The translations under genes were made by a program, and so were the position numbers. A stretch of 64,000 nt of DNA, taken from Curvularia sp. ZM96. Taxonomy: Eukaryota; Ascomycota; Dothideomycetes; Pleosporales; Pleosporaceae. Where the stretch lies: contig JAJGBQ010000002.1 in NCBI GenBank assembly GCA_022457065.1, forward strand, positions 3,968,001 through 4,032,000, read 5' to 3'. The notes under the pieces are model-generated. The model did no database searches. It was given only the letters and a program-made list of their open reading frames with translations, and was not told the origin of the DNA. Positions 38,607 through 48,995 of this stretch are shown here, one piece after another; the first letter of the stretch is position 1, and every line of letters begins with the position of its first letter.

Positions 38607-39002
38607 ATGCCTTCTTCTCCAAGCCGCACCAACCGCTTCCAATCCTTCACCCCGCTGCGCAGCACCTCGGGCTCCCTCCGCCGTCTCAAGACCGCCTTCA
38701 GCCCCACCCGCAACTCTCTGCGCTCGGCTTCTCCCTCCTCCGTCATATCCTCCTCTTCCATGACCTCTCCTCTAACACGCAACTCCTCGCCCCACAGCCA
38801 GCGCTCTTCATCCGGCTCCTCGCTCCTCGAGCTGCTGGCTGTCCGCCGCAAGCCCAGCGTGCTGGAGTTCGAAATGGAAGAGGAGCGCCACTTGTTCGAG
38901 CAGGAGCTCGATGTCCTTGAGCCTCGCCCTAGCTCGGGCCGCGGCTCCAGCGACGTCGTGCATGTCGTTGGCATCTTTGAGGTCCTGGACGGAAAGCGCT
39001 AA
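38607..39002 (+). CDS. Small Ser/Arg-rich protein, unknown function
   Basis: Single exon, 131 aa. The ATG has an ideal context (GCCACCATG) and follows a long CT-rich leader with runs of stops in other frames. The first 80 residues are rich in Ser, Thr, Pro and Arg (SPSRTNRFQSFTPLRS) with many possible phosphorylation sites. The second half is acidic with a helix (LEFEMEEERHLFEQELDVLE) and ends in VVHVVGIFEVLDGKR. There is no signal peptide or membrane segment. It resembles small disordered fungal proteins without known role. The frame is open well upstream, but those residues look like translated leader. Confidence 0.65.
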   Translation: MPSSPSRTNRFQSFTPLRSTSGSLRRLKTAFSPTRNSLRSASPSSVISSSSMTSPLTRNSSPHSQRSSSGSSLLELLAVRRKPSVLEFEMEEERHLFEQELDVLEPRPSSGRGSSDVVHVVGIFEVLDGKR

Positions 39003-39627
39003 ATGCTGCTTTGGCTATTTTCGTCTCGACTTCTTTTTGCTTCTTCATGGGTTCGGGCTTTCTTATTTCTATTTTGGGTCTTTAACGAGAGACGAAGAAG
39101 TGTGGTGAAAGAAGAAAAGAAAACGCAAGTTTTGCCTTTTCTTCAACATCGGCGTTTTGTTGTTATTTCTTATTCTTCGTGGGAAAGTGTGCAGGGATTC
39201 TGCTTTGCCCGAGAGACGCCCTTGGTTTCTCGTCTGGCAACAGGATCAAAGGTCTCTTTTATCTTCTCTTCTCTTACCCTTCTTGCTTGCTACGGCAAGC
39301 CTTATCACTCGGCTTGGGATCTTCTTCCATCCGAGCTGGTTTTTTCTTTTTCTGCTTTTGTCGCGAAATCTTTGGGTTCAAGCTGGATTAATGGGCTTGT
39401 TTGCGGAATAGGACTCTGCGCTACCGCACCGCACTGGGGCGTCTCGGTATACCCTCCTCCCTCTTCCTTCTCCGCCACTGAGTCGAGGCTGGATTGGACA
39501 TTTGGGGATTGATTTGGACGCATAAGATGTGGGAATCATCACTATGCTATCTGAGGGCTTTCATGAAAACTATGAATAGACACTTTTTTTTTTGGAAACC
39601 GTCTTTGCCACTTGCCGTGACATGTTA
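39003..39627. other. 3' flank of the Ser-rich protein gene
   Basis: T-rich and CT-rich sequence, likely 3' UTR. Overlapping frames exist on the plus strand but have UTR-like composition. No gene accepted. Confidence 0.4.
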
Positions 39628-39810
39628 CTCCCACAAACAGCAAAAACCAGAAAATTTAACACAGTAAATGATAAATAGCGGTGGCAACTACAGCTACTTT
39701 TAAAAGTAGAGTCGAACGTGCTAAGAACATAGTAAACAATGAACAACTGTGACAACGACAACGACTTCAGAGTAGGTCGCCATTTTTTGGCTTCACCGGT
39801 TGTAGGATAG
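39628..39810 (+). mobile_element. Degenerate MITE, copy B
   Basis: The left end CTCCCACAAACAG and the right end (CTTCACCGGTTGTAGGATAG) correspond to the ends of the 59714-61871 element. The interior CAGCTACTTTTAAAAGTAGAGTC...CTAAGAACATAGTAAACAATGAAC is clearly homologous to 59804-59857, and continues as ACAACTGTGACAAC where copy C has the bases after its transposon insertion. No coding capacity. Decay, mostly transitions, blurs the borders. Confidence 0.65.
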
Positions 39811-40145
39811 CTTGGCCCTGTGATGATACGCTGTCTTGTGAGGAGGGTATTCTTATACAATATTGGAAGAAGGTGGTACATAGTTAAGATCATGTTCAGA
39901 GTGGGGAATATAGAAACAGATCACCTTCCTATACACTCATCATAGTAATCTCGGCCCAAAAAGACAGAACCTATTCGAGTACAATTCATTTGATTTAACA
40001 CAGTCTTCATAGCTGGCAGTTTTGTCCTAGGATCCATATCATGCAGAAGCAATAAAACGCCATCCCGATGCAGTCCATCCACCTCGATTGATATACAAAT
40101 GTATGGGAAAAAGGAAAAAAATGGGGTGACAAACCCAGAAATCAA
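39811..40145. other. 3' flank of cef1
   Basis: Short AT-rich stretch between MITE copy B and the cef1 stop codon. Nothing else recognised. Confidence 0.4.
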
Positions 40146-42545
40146 CTAATGCACACCATTAACAGAGACCTGCAAGCTATCCAGCTCCTCCTTTCGCCTC
40201 TTGTACAGATCCTGTGCTTCTCTCTCCCTTCTCGTCACAAACTGCACTTCGTCGCGCAGACGCTCCAATCTGCGCTCTATAGCAGTCTGCTCATTGTACT
40301 GAGCTGCGCGCGCCGTGTTGAGATCATCTCTCGCCTTCTCTAGTGCTGCAAAAGCGCCTCCGATCTTCTCTCGTAGCAGAGCAGAGCGCTTAGCATATCC
40401 AGCGTGGTGTGTCGTAAGGCGCTTCTCAATCTTATTCGCCCGCACAGCTGCCTCGGTGATGGCGTCGTTGGCCTTTTCGAAGGCTTCGACCATGAGTTTG
40501 TGCTCGTCGATTTCATCTTCTTCGTAGCCTGCAATACCAGGAAGAATCGTGGACCCATGCAACGTCGTCCACGACGTGCTGACAGCAGAATGAAATGCCT
40601 TCTTGTCCTTCTCCGTCGCCATGGCGAGCTCGAGAGCGAGCTCCATCTTGGCGTTCCGGAGGGCTGCGTCAGACATTGACTCGATTTGTTGTACCGTGCC
40701 GGTGACACGACCATTGCCAAACTTCTTAACGTCGTTCGCGATAAGCTTGGCCATCTCTATCTCGACTTCGCGTTCTACAGGATCCGATAGATCGAGGGCA
40801 CGCTTCATCATGGCGTCAAGATCGAAAGTTGGTGGTCTTGGCAGGAACTTTTGCACAACTTGGGTTTGTCGACCAAACTCCGCAGCCTCTTGTGCCTCAC
40901 GAGCTTCGCGAGCTCTCCGATCGCGTTCAGCTGCGTCTTCCTCGCTAATCTCGACTTCCATCGGCTCGGCTTGTTCCTCAGGCAATTCAAATTCCCAGCT
41001 TTCTTCCTTAGGCTTCGGCAGCGACGCAAGCTTGCTCTTCAAATCTTGGCGTTTCGCCTGTTCTCTCAATTTTATATCTCGAGGTGTCTGGCCAACTAGT
41101 TGCATGCCGCTTTCTTCTCCATTTAAGCGCAGTGTGTCTCGAGGTGTTCGCATTGGCGTAGCTCCCGGTCCTTGTTGCATTGGCGTGGCCCCTACTCCAC
41201 CGTTGGCTTGCCTAAAAGGCGTTGCCAACGGGTTCGGTGTCACAATCTGATGCCGTGACGCTGATCCAGACAACGATGTGGGCGCCTGGTCTTCTATGAG
41301 ATCCGGATTGTCCCCACCGAGCAGAGCGGACTGAGTCTCCGTCCTCATCCGAGCGTTTCGTACTTCGTTTGCAACATAGTCTTCTTCCTTGGGTGCCATG
41401 GGTGTTCGGATTGGTGTATTGCCAACCACATTCGAGTAGTCTCCGATCAGGCCCTGGGTCGCCACGTTGTCGTTACTTCCTGCAGCAAGTGCGCGTTGGC
41501 CAGTCGCTCCCATCTTAACGATATCCTCGAGTTCGGCCTCGCCAACCTGTGGAGCTGGTAGTACCAGCGCGCGTCGCTTGCTGCTCTGCTCTGCCTCCCG
41601 TATCCTCTGCATCTGTGCAGCCTTTGCATATGATGCTGCGAGACCTCCCGCCTTGTCTTCCTTCTTTTTCTTTCTATCAGCCCCACCTTCTTCCTGCGCT
41701 TCCATCTTTCTCTTATTCGCAAGTTGTTGTTTTCGCGGGTCAAACGCTTCCCGCTGTTGCTCGTTGCGCTCGATCTCTTCGGTGGTGTCAAAAAAGCCAG
41801 CAGGGACTTCTTTCTCGAGCGGAACGTCGGCATTGTAGTCGATGTGATTGCCTTTCTTTGGAGTGATTTTGATGTTAATACCAGCTGCCTTAAGCTCCCG
41901 GCGCTTCTGGAGCAAAGCAAGCCTTCTCGATTCCTCCAACTGTCTTTCGCGAGCCTTCCGCTTGGCTTTCTTGCCGCTGACGTTGGACAAACGCGCGCGC
42001 GCCTCTGATAGCATCTCCTTGTCTTCATCCTCTAGATCCACAGCATCTGGTCTAGCAGGACGGCTTTCGGCATAGGCGTCGACTTCACCGGGGCGCAGGC
42101 GTCGAACATCTTCTGCTGACGGCGCAGCTGTATCTCCGCCTTCTGGACCTGCAAGTCCCAGATCTCCAGACTCCCGTGCTTCTTGCTCATCCAGCAACTT
42201 TTGGTATCGTTCGAGGCACTGCGTCGCTGTACGTCCGACGATGGGTGCAATCGTGCGCCATTGAGTCGGAAGGAGTTTCGCCATGGTCAAGAGCTTCTCG
42301 TCAGACTCGCGATCCCATTCGGTCTTGCGGATCGATGGATCCAGCCATTCCTGCCATCTTGACTGTTTCGTGTCAGTATTATAACGGTAGTTAAGCTCTA
42401 AGATAAAAGCGCGTACCTTGCATTGCTTCGCGCTCTTCTTTGCCAACAGGGAGGCGCACCGCGACCACTGGTTCAACCCATATTTGCTGATGGCCGCCTT
42501 CAGCACCTCGTCCTCGACGTTCGACCAGGAAGATGTGACGACCAT
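40146..42545 (-). CDS. cef1: Pre-mRNA splicing factor Cef1/Cdc5
   Basis: Exons 42545-42417 and 42362-40146 (minus strand); 781 aa. It is a core component of the Prp19 (NTC) complex that stabilises the catalytic spliceosome. Two Myb-type repeats fill residues 1 to about 105 (SSWSNVEDEVLKAAI..., then KLLPTQWRTIAPIVGRTATQ). Next come a basic, coiled-coil region (KKAKRKARERQLEE), a central region with TPMR/TPRD phosphorylation-like motifs, and a helical C-terminus that contacts Prp19-complex partners. The 54-base intron is in frame without a stop, but removal restores AKQCKSRWQEWLDPSIRK, the conserved Myb linker. The ATG at 42545 gives MVVTSSWSNVEDE; 45 upstream in-frame residues look untranslated. 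Confidence 0.95.
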   Translation of the reverse strand: MVVTSSWSNVEDEVLKAAISKYGLNQWSRCASLLAKKSAKQCKVRAFILELNYRYNTDTKQSRWQEWLDPSIRKTEWDRESDEKLLTMAKLLPTQWRTIAPIVGRTATQCLERYQKLLDEQEARESGDLGLAGPEGGDTAAPSAEDVRRLRPGEVDAYAESRPARPDAVDLEDEDKEMLSEARARLSNVSGKKAKRKARERQLEESRRLALLQKRRELKAAGINIKITPKKGNHIDYNADVPLEKEVPAGFFDTTEEIERNEQQREAFDPRKQQLANKRKMEAQEEGGADRKKKKEDKAGGLAASYAKAAQMQRIREAEQSSKRRALVLPAPQVGEAELEDIVKMGATGQRALAAGSNDNVATQGLIGDYSNVVGNTPIRTPMAPKEEDYVANEVRNARMRTETQSALLGGDNPDLIEDQAPTSLSGSASRHQIVTPNPLATPFRQANGGVGATPMQQGPGATPMRTPRDTLRLNGEESGMQLVGQTPRDIKLREQAKRQDLKSKLASLPKPKEESWEFELPEEQAEPMEVEISEEDAAERDRRAREAREAQEAAEFGRQTQVVQKFLPRPPTFDLDAMMKRALDLSDPVEREVEIEMAKLIANDVKKFGNGRVTGTVQQIESMSDAALRNAKMELALELAMATEKDKKAFHSAVSTSWTTLHGSTILPGIAGYEEDEIDEHKLMVEAFEKANDAITEAAVRANKIEKRLTTHHAGYAKRSALLREKIGGAFAALEKARDDLNTARAAQYNEQTAIERRLERLRDEVQFVTRREREAQDLYKRRKEELDSLQVSVNGVH

Positions 42546-42909
42546 TTTGGATGGTTTGTAGGAATCGGAGAAATGGCGCGTGCAGTGGAATGCGACCGCG
42601 AGGAACTCAAAGTTCAGAGTGCTGCAGGCGCTAGCGTCTTGGCACGACCAGGCGTGTGCATGGAACGAGCAACGTAGCACTCAGACATATATGAGTATGA
42701 AATTTGCAATGTGTAAAAAGTTAAAAATACAGGTTTATAGCTTAACCGGAAACGTCCTTGGGTATGAGATCGATTTCGCCTCTTACGTTCTAGCCGTAAT
42801 CTTCTGTGCACGCATGGCGGACACGGTCACAGTGACGTAAAACCACCATCGCGGTCTTTCCCTCTCTTGTGGCAACCTCACTTCACTTTCAGTTATCAAT
42901 CGCCCAAAT
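42546..42909. promoter_or_regulatory. Divergent promoter of cef1 and a putative mitochondrial protein
   Basis: 364 bases between two diverging starts. A TGACGTAA (ATF/CREB-like) site lies at 42833-42840, about 70 bases before the plus-strand start. Confidence 0.4.
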
Positions 42910-43254
42910 ATGATACCTTCGCGCCAGATGTCTCGGCGCATCTCTGTTCTTTCGTCTGCCACACAATATTCGCATCTGTCTATTCGGCCGATACGCTCGT
43001 ACAGAGACTACTCAGACTCAAGCTCCAAGGATACGAACACAAATGCAGTCAATGGCGATCCTCAGAAGCCAGATATCAAGTCCTCTGGAGATTTGAAGCC
43101 CAAGAAGAAAACTCAGGCGGAACTTGATGCGGAGTTGATGGAAAAGTTGCAGGGTCTTGACAGCGAAGGAGGAGCAGCTGGCGTTGAATATGAAGATGGG
43201 AAACCAACCTCGATGAAAAGGAGCGTGCGGAACAATATGTTCAGGTATATTTGA
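42910..43254 (+). CDS. Small putative mitochondrial protein, unknown function
   Basis: Single exon, 114 aa. The N-terminus is rich in Arg, Ser and Ile without acidic residues for about 30 residues, like a mitochondrial presequence. Residues 60-114 look conserved in style: KKKTQAELDAELMEKLQG, GAAGVEYEDGKP, then KRSVRNNMFRYI at the end. I do not recognise the family. A GTATAT donor-like site overlaps the last codons, and an open stretch at about 43312-43441 ends in ...FETIEKIMNNHLN. A spliced, longer C-terminus is therefore possible, although no clean phase was found. Confidence 0.6.
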   Translation: MIPSRQMSRRISVLSSATQYSHLSIRPIRSYRDYSDSSSKDTNTNAVNGDPQKPDIKSSGDLKPKKKTQAELDAELMEKLQGLDSEGGAAGVEYEDGKPTSMKRSVRNNMFRYI

Positions 43255-43962
43255 CGCAGACAAGGATTATGCTCTGGTTTCATAGTCTGGAGCGCTTGTC
43301 TTACTCAAATTAGGAGGTATGTGCTTTGTGAAGCCAGAGTTGCCTTTCAATGCGCTGACTTTGATAGGTTTATCTTACCAACGCTATGGCATCCCCGGAT
43401 TTGAAACCATCGAGAAGATAATGAATAACCATCTTAACTAAGAAAATGCATGAAAAGCGGCTGCCCTTAATGTACACATCTTAGTCCATTCTTTCATATT
43501 ACCAAGCCATACGCTACGGATCACCTGATGCCTGAAAGATGGTCTAGCTATACTTTCGTAATAGCTAGATACTACAACGGTTCTTCATCAGACCCATCTA
43601 CACTTTTTGCATGTTTTACCGTCGCATAATTTGAAAAAGTATATTTTACATCAAAGCTACTTCTTGGAATTGGGTTTCTTATAAGATTCTTGCAGACAGC
43701 GCTGTACTAGGCAGATGCCGTATCTAAACAAAACAGTCTCATTACAATTCAAGCTATCGTATATTCAATAGGCTCATTCACCAAGACGTCGCATGCATGC
43801 AAATAGGTGTAAGCCACGTGAACACGCGATGCCTAGACTAACCCAATCTGTACTACCGTCCTGGAGCTCTACGGTCCACTTAGTTCGAGTCTGACAACAT
43901 GCTACTACATCCGCCCTTCTTTGCATTTATGTTTAGCAGTAAGTTGTCTCACAAGATCAAAG
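43255..43962. other. Intergenic stretch
   Basis: Holds the possible alternative 3' exon noted for the preceding gene (about 43312-43441) and then the promoter of the Zn2Cys6 gene. AT-rich, otherwise featureless. Confidence 0.4.
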
Positions 43963-45622
43963 ATGGGCGGTGATAACAGGCCGAAGAAAAAGCGAAGAGG
44001 TGGGCCTCGAAGCAGAACTGGTATGTGTCACTGAAATCGATGTTGTTACTTATGATTCATTGACTAACTAAGGCAAGGCTGGTTTGTTCGATACTTTTGA
44101 CATCCTAGTGTGCGTTGTGCTGACTTTACTGTTCCAGTGCTACGTGCAAACGGCGGCACACTCGCTGCGACGAGAAAAGACCTATCTGTGGAAATTGTGA
44201 GCGTCTCAAACTCGAATGCGAGCAGTCAGAAGACAGTGGCGCTATCCACTCTGCCATTCCAGACATGGTTGAAGTGAATCAAGACACGCCCTCGTTGGTT
44301 GATGTTTTCAAACTGCGTATGAACGACTTAGATCTCCCTGAAGAGCAATCGCCAGGTCAAAGCTACATACCAGTGAATGTATCACCAGCGGGATCGGCCG
44401 GGCTGGATAGTCCAAAGCCAAAGATACGACTGACCTCAGAAAGCGCTTTCCTTTTGCAGACATACGTACGCACCGTTGCTACTTGGATGGATATATTCGA
44501 TCATGGTTCTACCTACCAGCACAAAGTTCCGCAATTTGTTCTAGCATCGCCACTGCTATTTCATTGTGTGTGTGCATTCACAGCAAATCACTTGGCTCTC
44601 TCGAATTCTAGTCATAACCCATCGTGGAAACTCTGCGCCGTACGGCATTACGGTGAGGCTTTGCGTCTACTAATCGAGGCTCTGAGTATGCCAGCACACG
44701 AGCATGCGTTGACAGCAAGTATGCTACTATTGAGCTATGAGATCCACGGCGCGCTACGATCAGAGGATTATCGAAGACACTATCTTGGCCTTGTGAGCCT
44801 CGTCAAATCACGACACGTCACTGCGCAATCGACTGGAACTGATCTTGCCAACTTTTGGATTTATGTACGACATGAGATTGTCGTAGCCATGGCAAGTCAG
44901 CAACCCTTGATGTTCAACCCTGGTGAATGGGAAGTCTCATGGGTGGAAGGGGAGACGAGAGAGGATGTCCTTGGAAACCATGTTCTCTGGATACTAGCAA
45001 GAGTAATCAATTTGGTCTTCGGACCAGACGGTAACACTGACGTTGGTAAAACACAACGGCAAGAATTTTTGCATGAGATTGAGATATGGCGACGAGGGCT
45101 CTCTGACACCTTTGTTGGCATTCCGTACGGGGAGAAAGATGAGGATGGTTTCTGTAAAGTCTATTTTCCGGTTGCTGCGGCAGCGGCAGCGGCATTCTGT
45201 ACGATTGCTCTCGCCACTGACAGTTACTCAAGAGATGCTGATCTTTCCAGGGTACCACATTGCGCATATTCTGCTTTATGCTGAACCAGTATTGCAGGAT
45301 GATACCTACATTCCTCTTATACAGGAACAGGCCATCAAAGTTACAGATATAGCTATTTCAGACTTTCCTCCATCCTTGATGGTCTTCTCCACACATGGCT
45401 TATTCTATGGTATGTACACAACAGCTGCCATGAGCACAAAAAACGAAGCTCCTCATGTTTAGCTAACGATACGTGAATGCAGCGGCCAAGCATATCCAGG
45501 GAATCTCGCGGAAAGCGCGTATTTGGAATGTGTTGAACGAAGTCGAAGCAGAGACTGGCTACAACACGAGAGCGACAGTCAGGCTTCTCCAATCACTAGT
45601 CGAAAAAGACACGCATCTTTGA
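43963..45622 (+). CDS. Zn2Cys6 transcription factor with an apparent 4-base exon
   Basis: Five proposed exons: 43963-44020, 44078-44081, 44138-45198, 45251-45409 and 45483-45622; 473 aa. The zinc cluster is Cys21, 24, 31, 38, 41 and 48 (TGCATCKRRHTRC...). It forms only if the 4-base exon GCTG is included: joining exon 1 straight to exon 3 shifts the frame and loses the first cysteine. Both flanking introns (57 and 56 bases) have GT-AG ends and branch sites. The rest is the fungal regulator type often annotated as Fungal_trans_2 (helical, YHIAHILLYAEP near residue 376). The intron 45199-45250 restores AAFWYHIAHILL. Targets unknown. Confidence 0.8.
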
Positions 45623-46713
45623 AACAAATTCATGTCATATATCGTTCTCTTCTGTGGTGCCTCACCTTTGTTATATTTTAAGCAAGAAACTGGGCAGAAA
45701 CTACTATCATCAACATTGCATATGATGATCGGAGCTACGCCTTAGCCAGTTTCAGAGACACTGAGTTCCATATCTCAGATTCTGGCAGCTGAAGTCTACT
45801 CTCTCAGATGAATCAGCATTGAGGATTGCAGGTAGTATCACGTGACATATACGCTCGAGTCAAGGAATCCGTGTTTTTCGGAGCACCGACGCCCCACAAG
45901 GAAGAAGACAGGATGGGTTTGGCTCAGCAGAACTTTGGGAGAGTGCGAACAACTGCTGAATACACTCCAACGATACATCGAGTGACAAAACCAGGAATTT
46001 GGGTTCTGCGATCCGCTGCAGACCAAGCGAAGATGCCGCGTGGTCCCTTTGGTAAATGAATCCAAACATGTCTTTTCAAGCTGTTGTTTTTTTCTCTAAA
46101 ATAATGGTGTGGCGGCGATGCTGATGTAACGTCGATGGGGCAGACGTGGACACGCGCCTTCGGGCGGGCGAGAAAGCGGGTCTTGGCATTTACGGATACT
46201 ACTGCCTGCGCTAAACAACTCACACCGACCCTTGCCCACTCTTCACCTCGACCACACTATTGATATTTCTTCAGCTTTGGCTCCTTTGCTTTCGAGGATA
46301 CGCGTGTATTGTTTAACGAATGTTGGTCGATTCTCCTACCTGAGTAAGGCATGCCCTCCACCCGCAAACCCCCTTTTCATAGCAATCAATACAACCAGTC
46401 GCTGTGAAACGAGAACTTGGTGAGATGGCTGGAGTTGAACTTCTTACTTCCTTCCGCTGGCTTGATCAAGGACGAAGTGAAGAATACTGTTCATGGCCTG
46501 TGAGAAATCTTGTTTCTCAACGGGAGCAGCCGCAAAACGCATTGTCTCAAACAAACAACTCCACCTCATGAAAACAGTGAAACTCGAAGAATCGACACCA
46601 CCTACAACCGTTTGCCTTTTTTTTCATACAAATCGGCTGAGCGCAGAATTCGCTTGCTTCACAAACCAACTTTTATCCGACAACAACCTTCTGGGATACT
46701 GACTACGCCCAGA
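45623..46713. other. Intergenic stretch
   Basis: 3' flank of the Zn2Cys6 gene and leader of the HExxH gene. The frame of the next gene is open back to about 46510, but the upstream part is low-complexity leader. Nothing else recognised. Confidence 0.4.
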
Positions 46714-48552
46714 ATGGATCCTTTCAGGTATCGTAAAGCATATGAGGCGATGCTACATACGACACAGCTCATTGAGGACCGATTGCGGCAAGACTTTGAG
46801 CCTGGGGAAGAAATCACTACCGAGGATGAAGCGCCGAAACCCGCTATTCTGGGTCAAGATCCTGATAGCATGGATTGGACACCCACAGAGTCAGTGACTC
46901 CACCGCCGGAATGTGGACCGCCGCCAGCTTTGTCTAAGAAGATGCGACACCTTCTGCCTAGTGGTGGTGATGGCGATCTACAAGCCGAAGACACAGGCGA
47001 GAATGCAGTGCTCCTTCATAAAACGAAAGAGGGCAAGATCATGGATGAATGTATCGACAAGCTAGTCCATGATCTACCGGACGTCTTGAACTATCAAAAA
47101 TCGTTATCTTTTACTCCTTCCACGATCGAGGTGCCCAAGGACTTTGGCCTGCAGCTAAGCATTTCGATCAATCATCATCTTGCCCAAATAGCCGACCGCA
47201 AAGCGTTAGAGAAGTACCGGAGACTGCTTGGTCATCGCAAAGAGCATTCGAAGAAGAAGGCTGTGAAACTTGGATTTGATCCAGTTGACTTGATCAAGAA
47301 GCGAGCTGTTGCCTTTGGAGAGAATGAACCAACACCAGTGTGTACACTCGATAACGATATTCACCCGATCTTTCGCTTAGAAAACTGGCATGGTTGTCCG
47401 GATGGGGTTTATGAGGTGATGAAGCCAGCTTTACAGCTCGCCACACTGCTCTTGACATCCCGAGCAACAGCCCACTTTTGGCATACTCTTGTTTTTGGGA
47501 AGCGAGAGCGTTGTGAAGAGACTTCAGCAGCGTATGGTCAACCATGCTTTCGTATCAAAGAAGACGTAACGTGGTCCGAGGAACGCGACACGATATTCAG
47601 AAACTTCCTAAGCAACCAGGTAGACACGCTGCACTTCTACTTTCATCACGACCCTTTACCGCCAGAGACAGCATATGCATCAATGGGTTTGGTCAAGGAT
47701 TATAAGAATGGCCTGATGCGGAAAATGAACCACAAGTGTCATACCAGCCGTATCTGCTTACACTCGGACTTCTACACGACTGCCAAAAAACTGAGCTTGC
47801 TGCGATATCGAGAACCAGCTATGGTGTTACGATACAACATGTTTTTGGCTACATGTCTGGCGCATGAAGTAGCTCATTTCTGCGAGGTTTCTGGACCACA
47901 TCACGACCACCCCCTGCTTTCTGAGCCAGAAGTCTTCTTTGGTGACAATATGTGGACTGAAAGCGGCATCTCCTTCGAATTGAAAATCTTTGGTGGTCGC
48001 ATACATCCATTATCTAGCCGGATTGATTGTAAATTTGGATTGGCTTGTCTCGACTACCCGCTTAAAGAACTCTACGACAAGGACGACAATGTCTTGTATG
48101 CTTTACCAATGGATTACATTCTCAAACTCCAACAAAAGGAGACGTGGGAACAAGACTTCAGCGAAGCCGGCAATAATGTCTTCTTCGTTCCCCGGACTGG
48201 TGGCAGATCGATAGAGATCAACGGTACCAATCTCATGATCTGGGAAGACGAAAACGATGCGGATATATCAGATCACATTGACAACGAAGATACGGAATGG
48301 ATGCGCATGGATGATGGCTCGATCACAAGGAACCCAAAAGCCAGTAACCGCAAGCCGCAACGTCAGCCCGTGGTACCACGATGGAATCCGTACAACAACC
48401 ATAAGAGGAAGAATACTGTCGAGGCAACTGCGCCGTGCGTCTCTAAAGAAGTAGTCGAGATCAACGAAGAGGGCGAGAAGGAACCACAACATCTAGAGCT
48501 TCCAGAAGACGCAGAGGCTGGCAAAGGTGGCTCAGACCAGGATATGATTTGA
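46714..48552 (+). CDS. HExxH-motif protein, putative zinc metallopeptidase of unknown family
   Basis: Single exon, 612 aa from the ATG at 46714 (MDPFRYRKAYEAM); an earlier in-frame Met at 46510 would add 68 residues of doubtful leader. A zinc-peptidase motif HEVAH lies at residues 384-388 within a hydrophobic helix (LATCLAHEVAHFCEV). A glutamate at 416 (WTESG), 28 residues after the second histidine, is placed like the third ligand of gluzincins. No signal peptide or membrane segment is seen. The N-terminal third is acidic and Pro-rich; the last 100 residues are acidic and disordered. A nuclear or cytosolic protein is likely. Peptidase activity is inferred from the motif only. Confidence 0.72.
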   Translation: MDPFRYRKAYEAMLHTTQLIEDRLRQDFEPGEEITTEDEAPKPAILGQDPDSMDWTPTESVTPPPECGPPPALSKKMRHLLPSGGDGDLQAEDTGENAVLLHKTKEGKIMDECIDKLVHDLPDVLNYQKSLSFTPSTIEVPKDFGLQLSISINHHLAQIADRKALEKYRRLLGHRKEHSKKKAVKLGFDPVDLIKKRAVAFGENEPTPVCTLDNDIHPIFRLENWHGCPDGVYEVMKPALQLATLLLTSRATAHFWHTLVFGKRERCEETSAAYGQPCFRIKEDVTWSEERDTIFRNFLSNQVDTLHFYFHHDPLPPETAYASMGLVKDYKNGLMRKMNHKCHTSRICLHSDFYTTAKKLSLLRYREPAMVLRYNMFLATCLAHEVAHFCEVSGPHHDHPLLSEPEVFFGDNMWTESGISFELKIFGGRIHPLSSRIDCKFGLACLDYPLKELYDKDDNVLYALPMDYILKLQQKETWEQDFSEAGNNVFFVPRTGGRSIEINGTNLMIWEDENDADISDHIDNEDTEWMRMDDGSITRNPKASNRKPQRQPVVPRWNPYNNHKRKNTVEATAPCVSKEVVEINEEGEKEPQHLELPEDAEAGKGGSDQDMI

Positions 48553-48995
48553 GGTTGTTGTCTTATTTGCTATGAGTCGATTGGAAAATACTAGGGAGGC
48601 GAACGGAATGGAGGAACTGTCGCATTTACTTCAGCCATCATTTGTGCTTGGATACCATTGCATCTGCGAAGGACGCGGTTGTGTTGAAGTTGAAATAATT
48701 ACAGGACGATTGGAAACTAGATTGAGGCGCTCAAGAAAGATCAGGCAGATCCCATCAATCGTTTTTCTTGAACCTCTAGCCTGTGCTCTGTGACAACTCA
48801 GGGACCTGTAGACCAAAAGATGCTGAGGTACGGGTGGGTTTGACCAATTTAGAACTAGCGCTACTTGTTCGCTTAGGCCGCAGCGTGAATCTTGGCAGAG
48901 TCACTGAGTCCGAATTCTGCTTCCTGACAACGACGGCCGCCCAACGTTAGCATTTCCGCCGCGCCCCCTCCACGACGTATACCCCCGACTTCACG
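48553..48995. other. Intergenic stretch
   Basis: About 440 bases: 3' flank of the HExxH gene and promoter of eif3h. Nothing else recognised. Confidence 0.4.
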
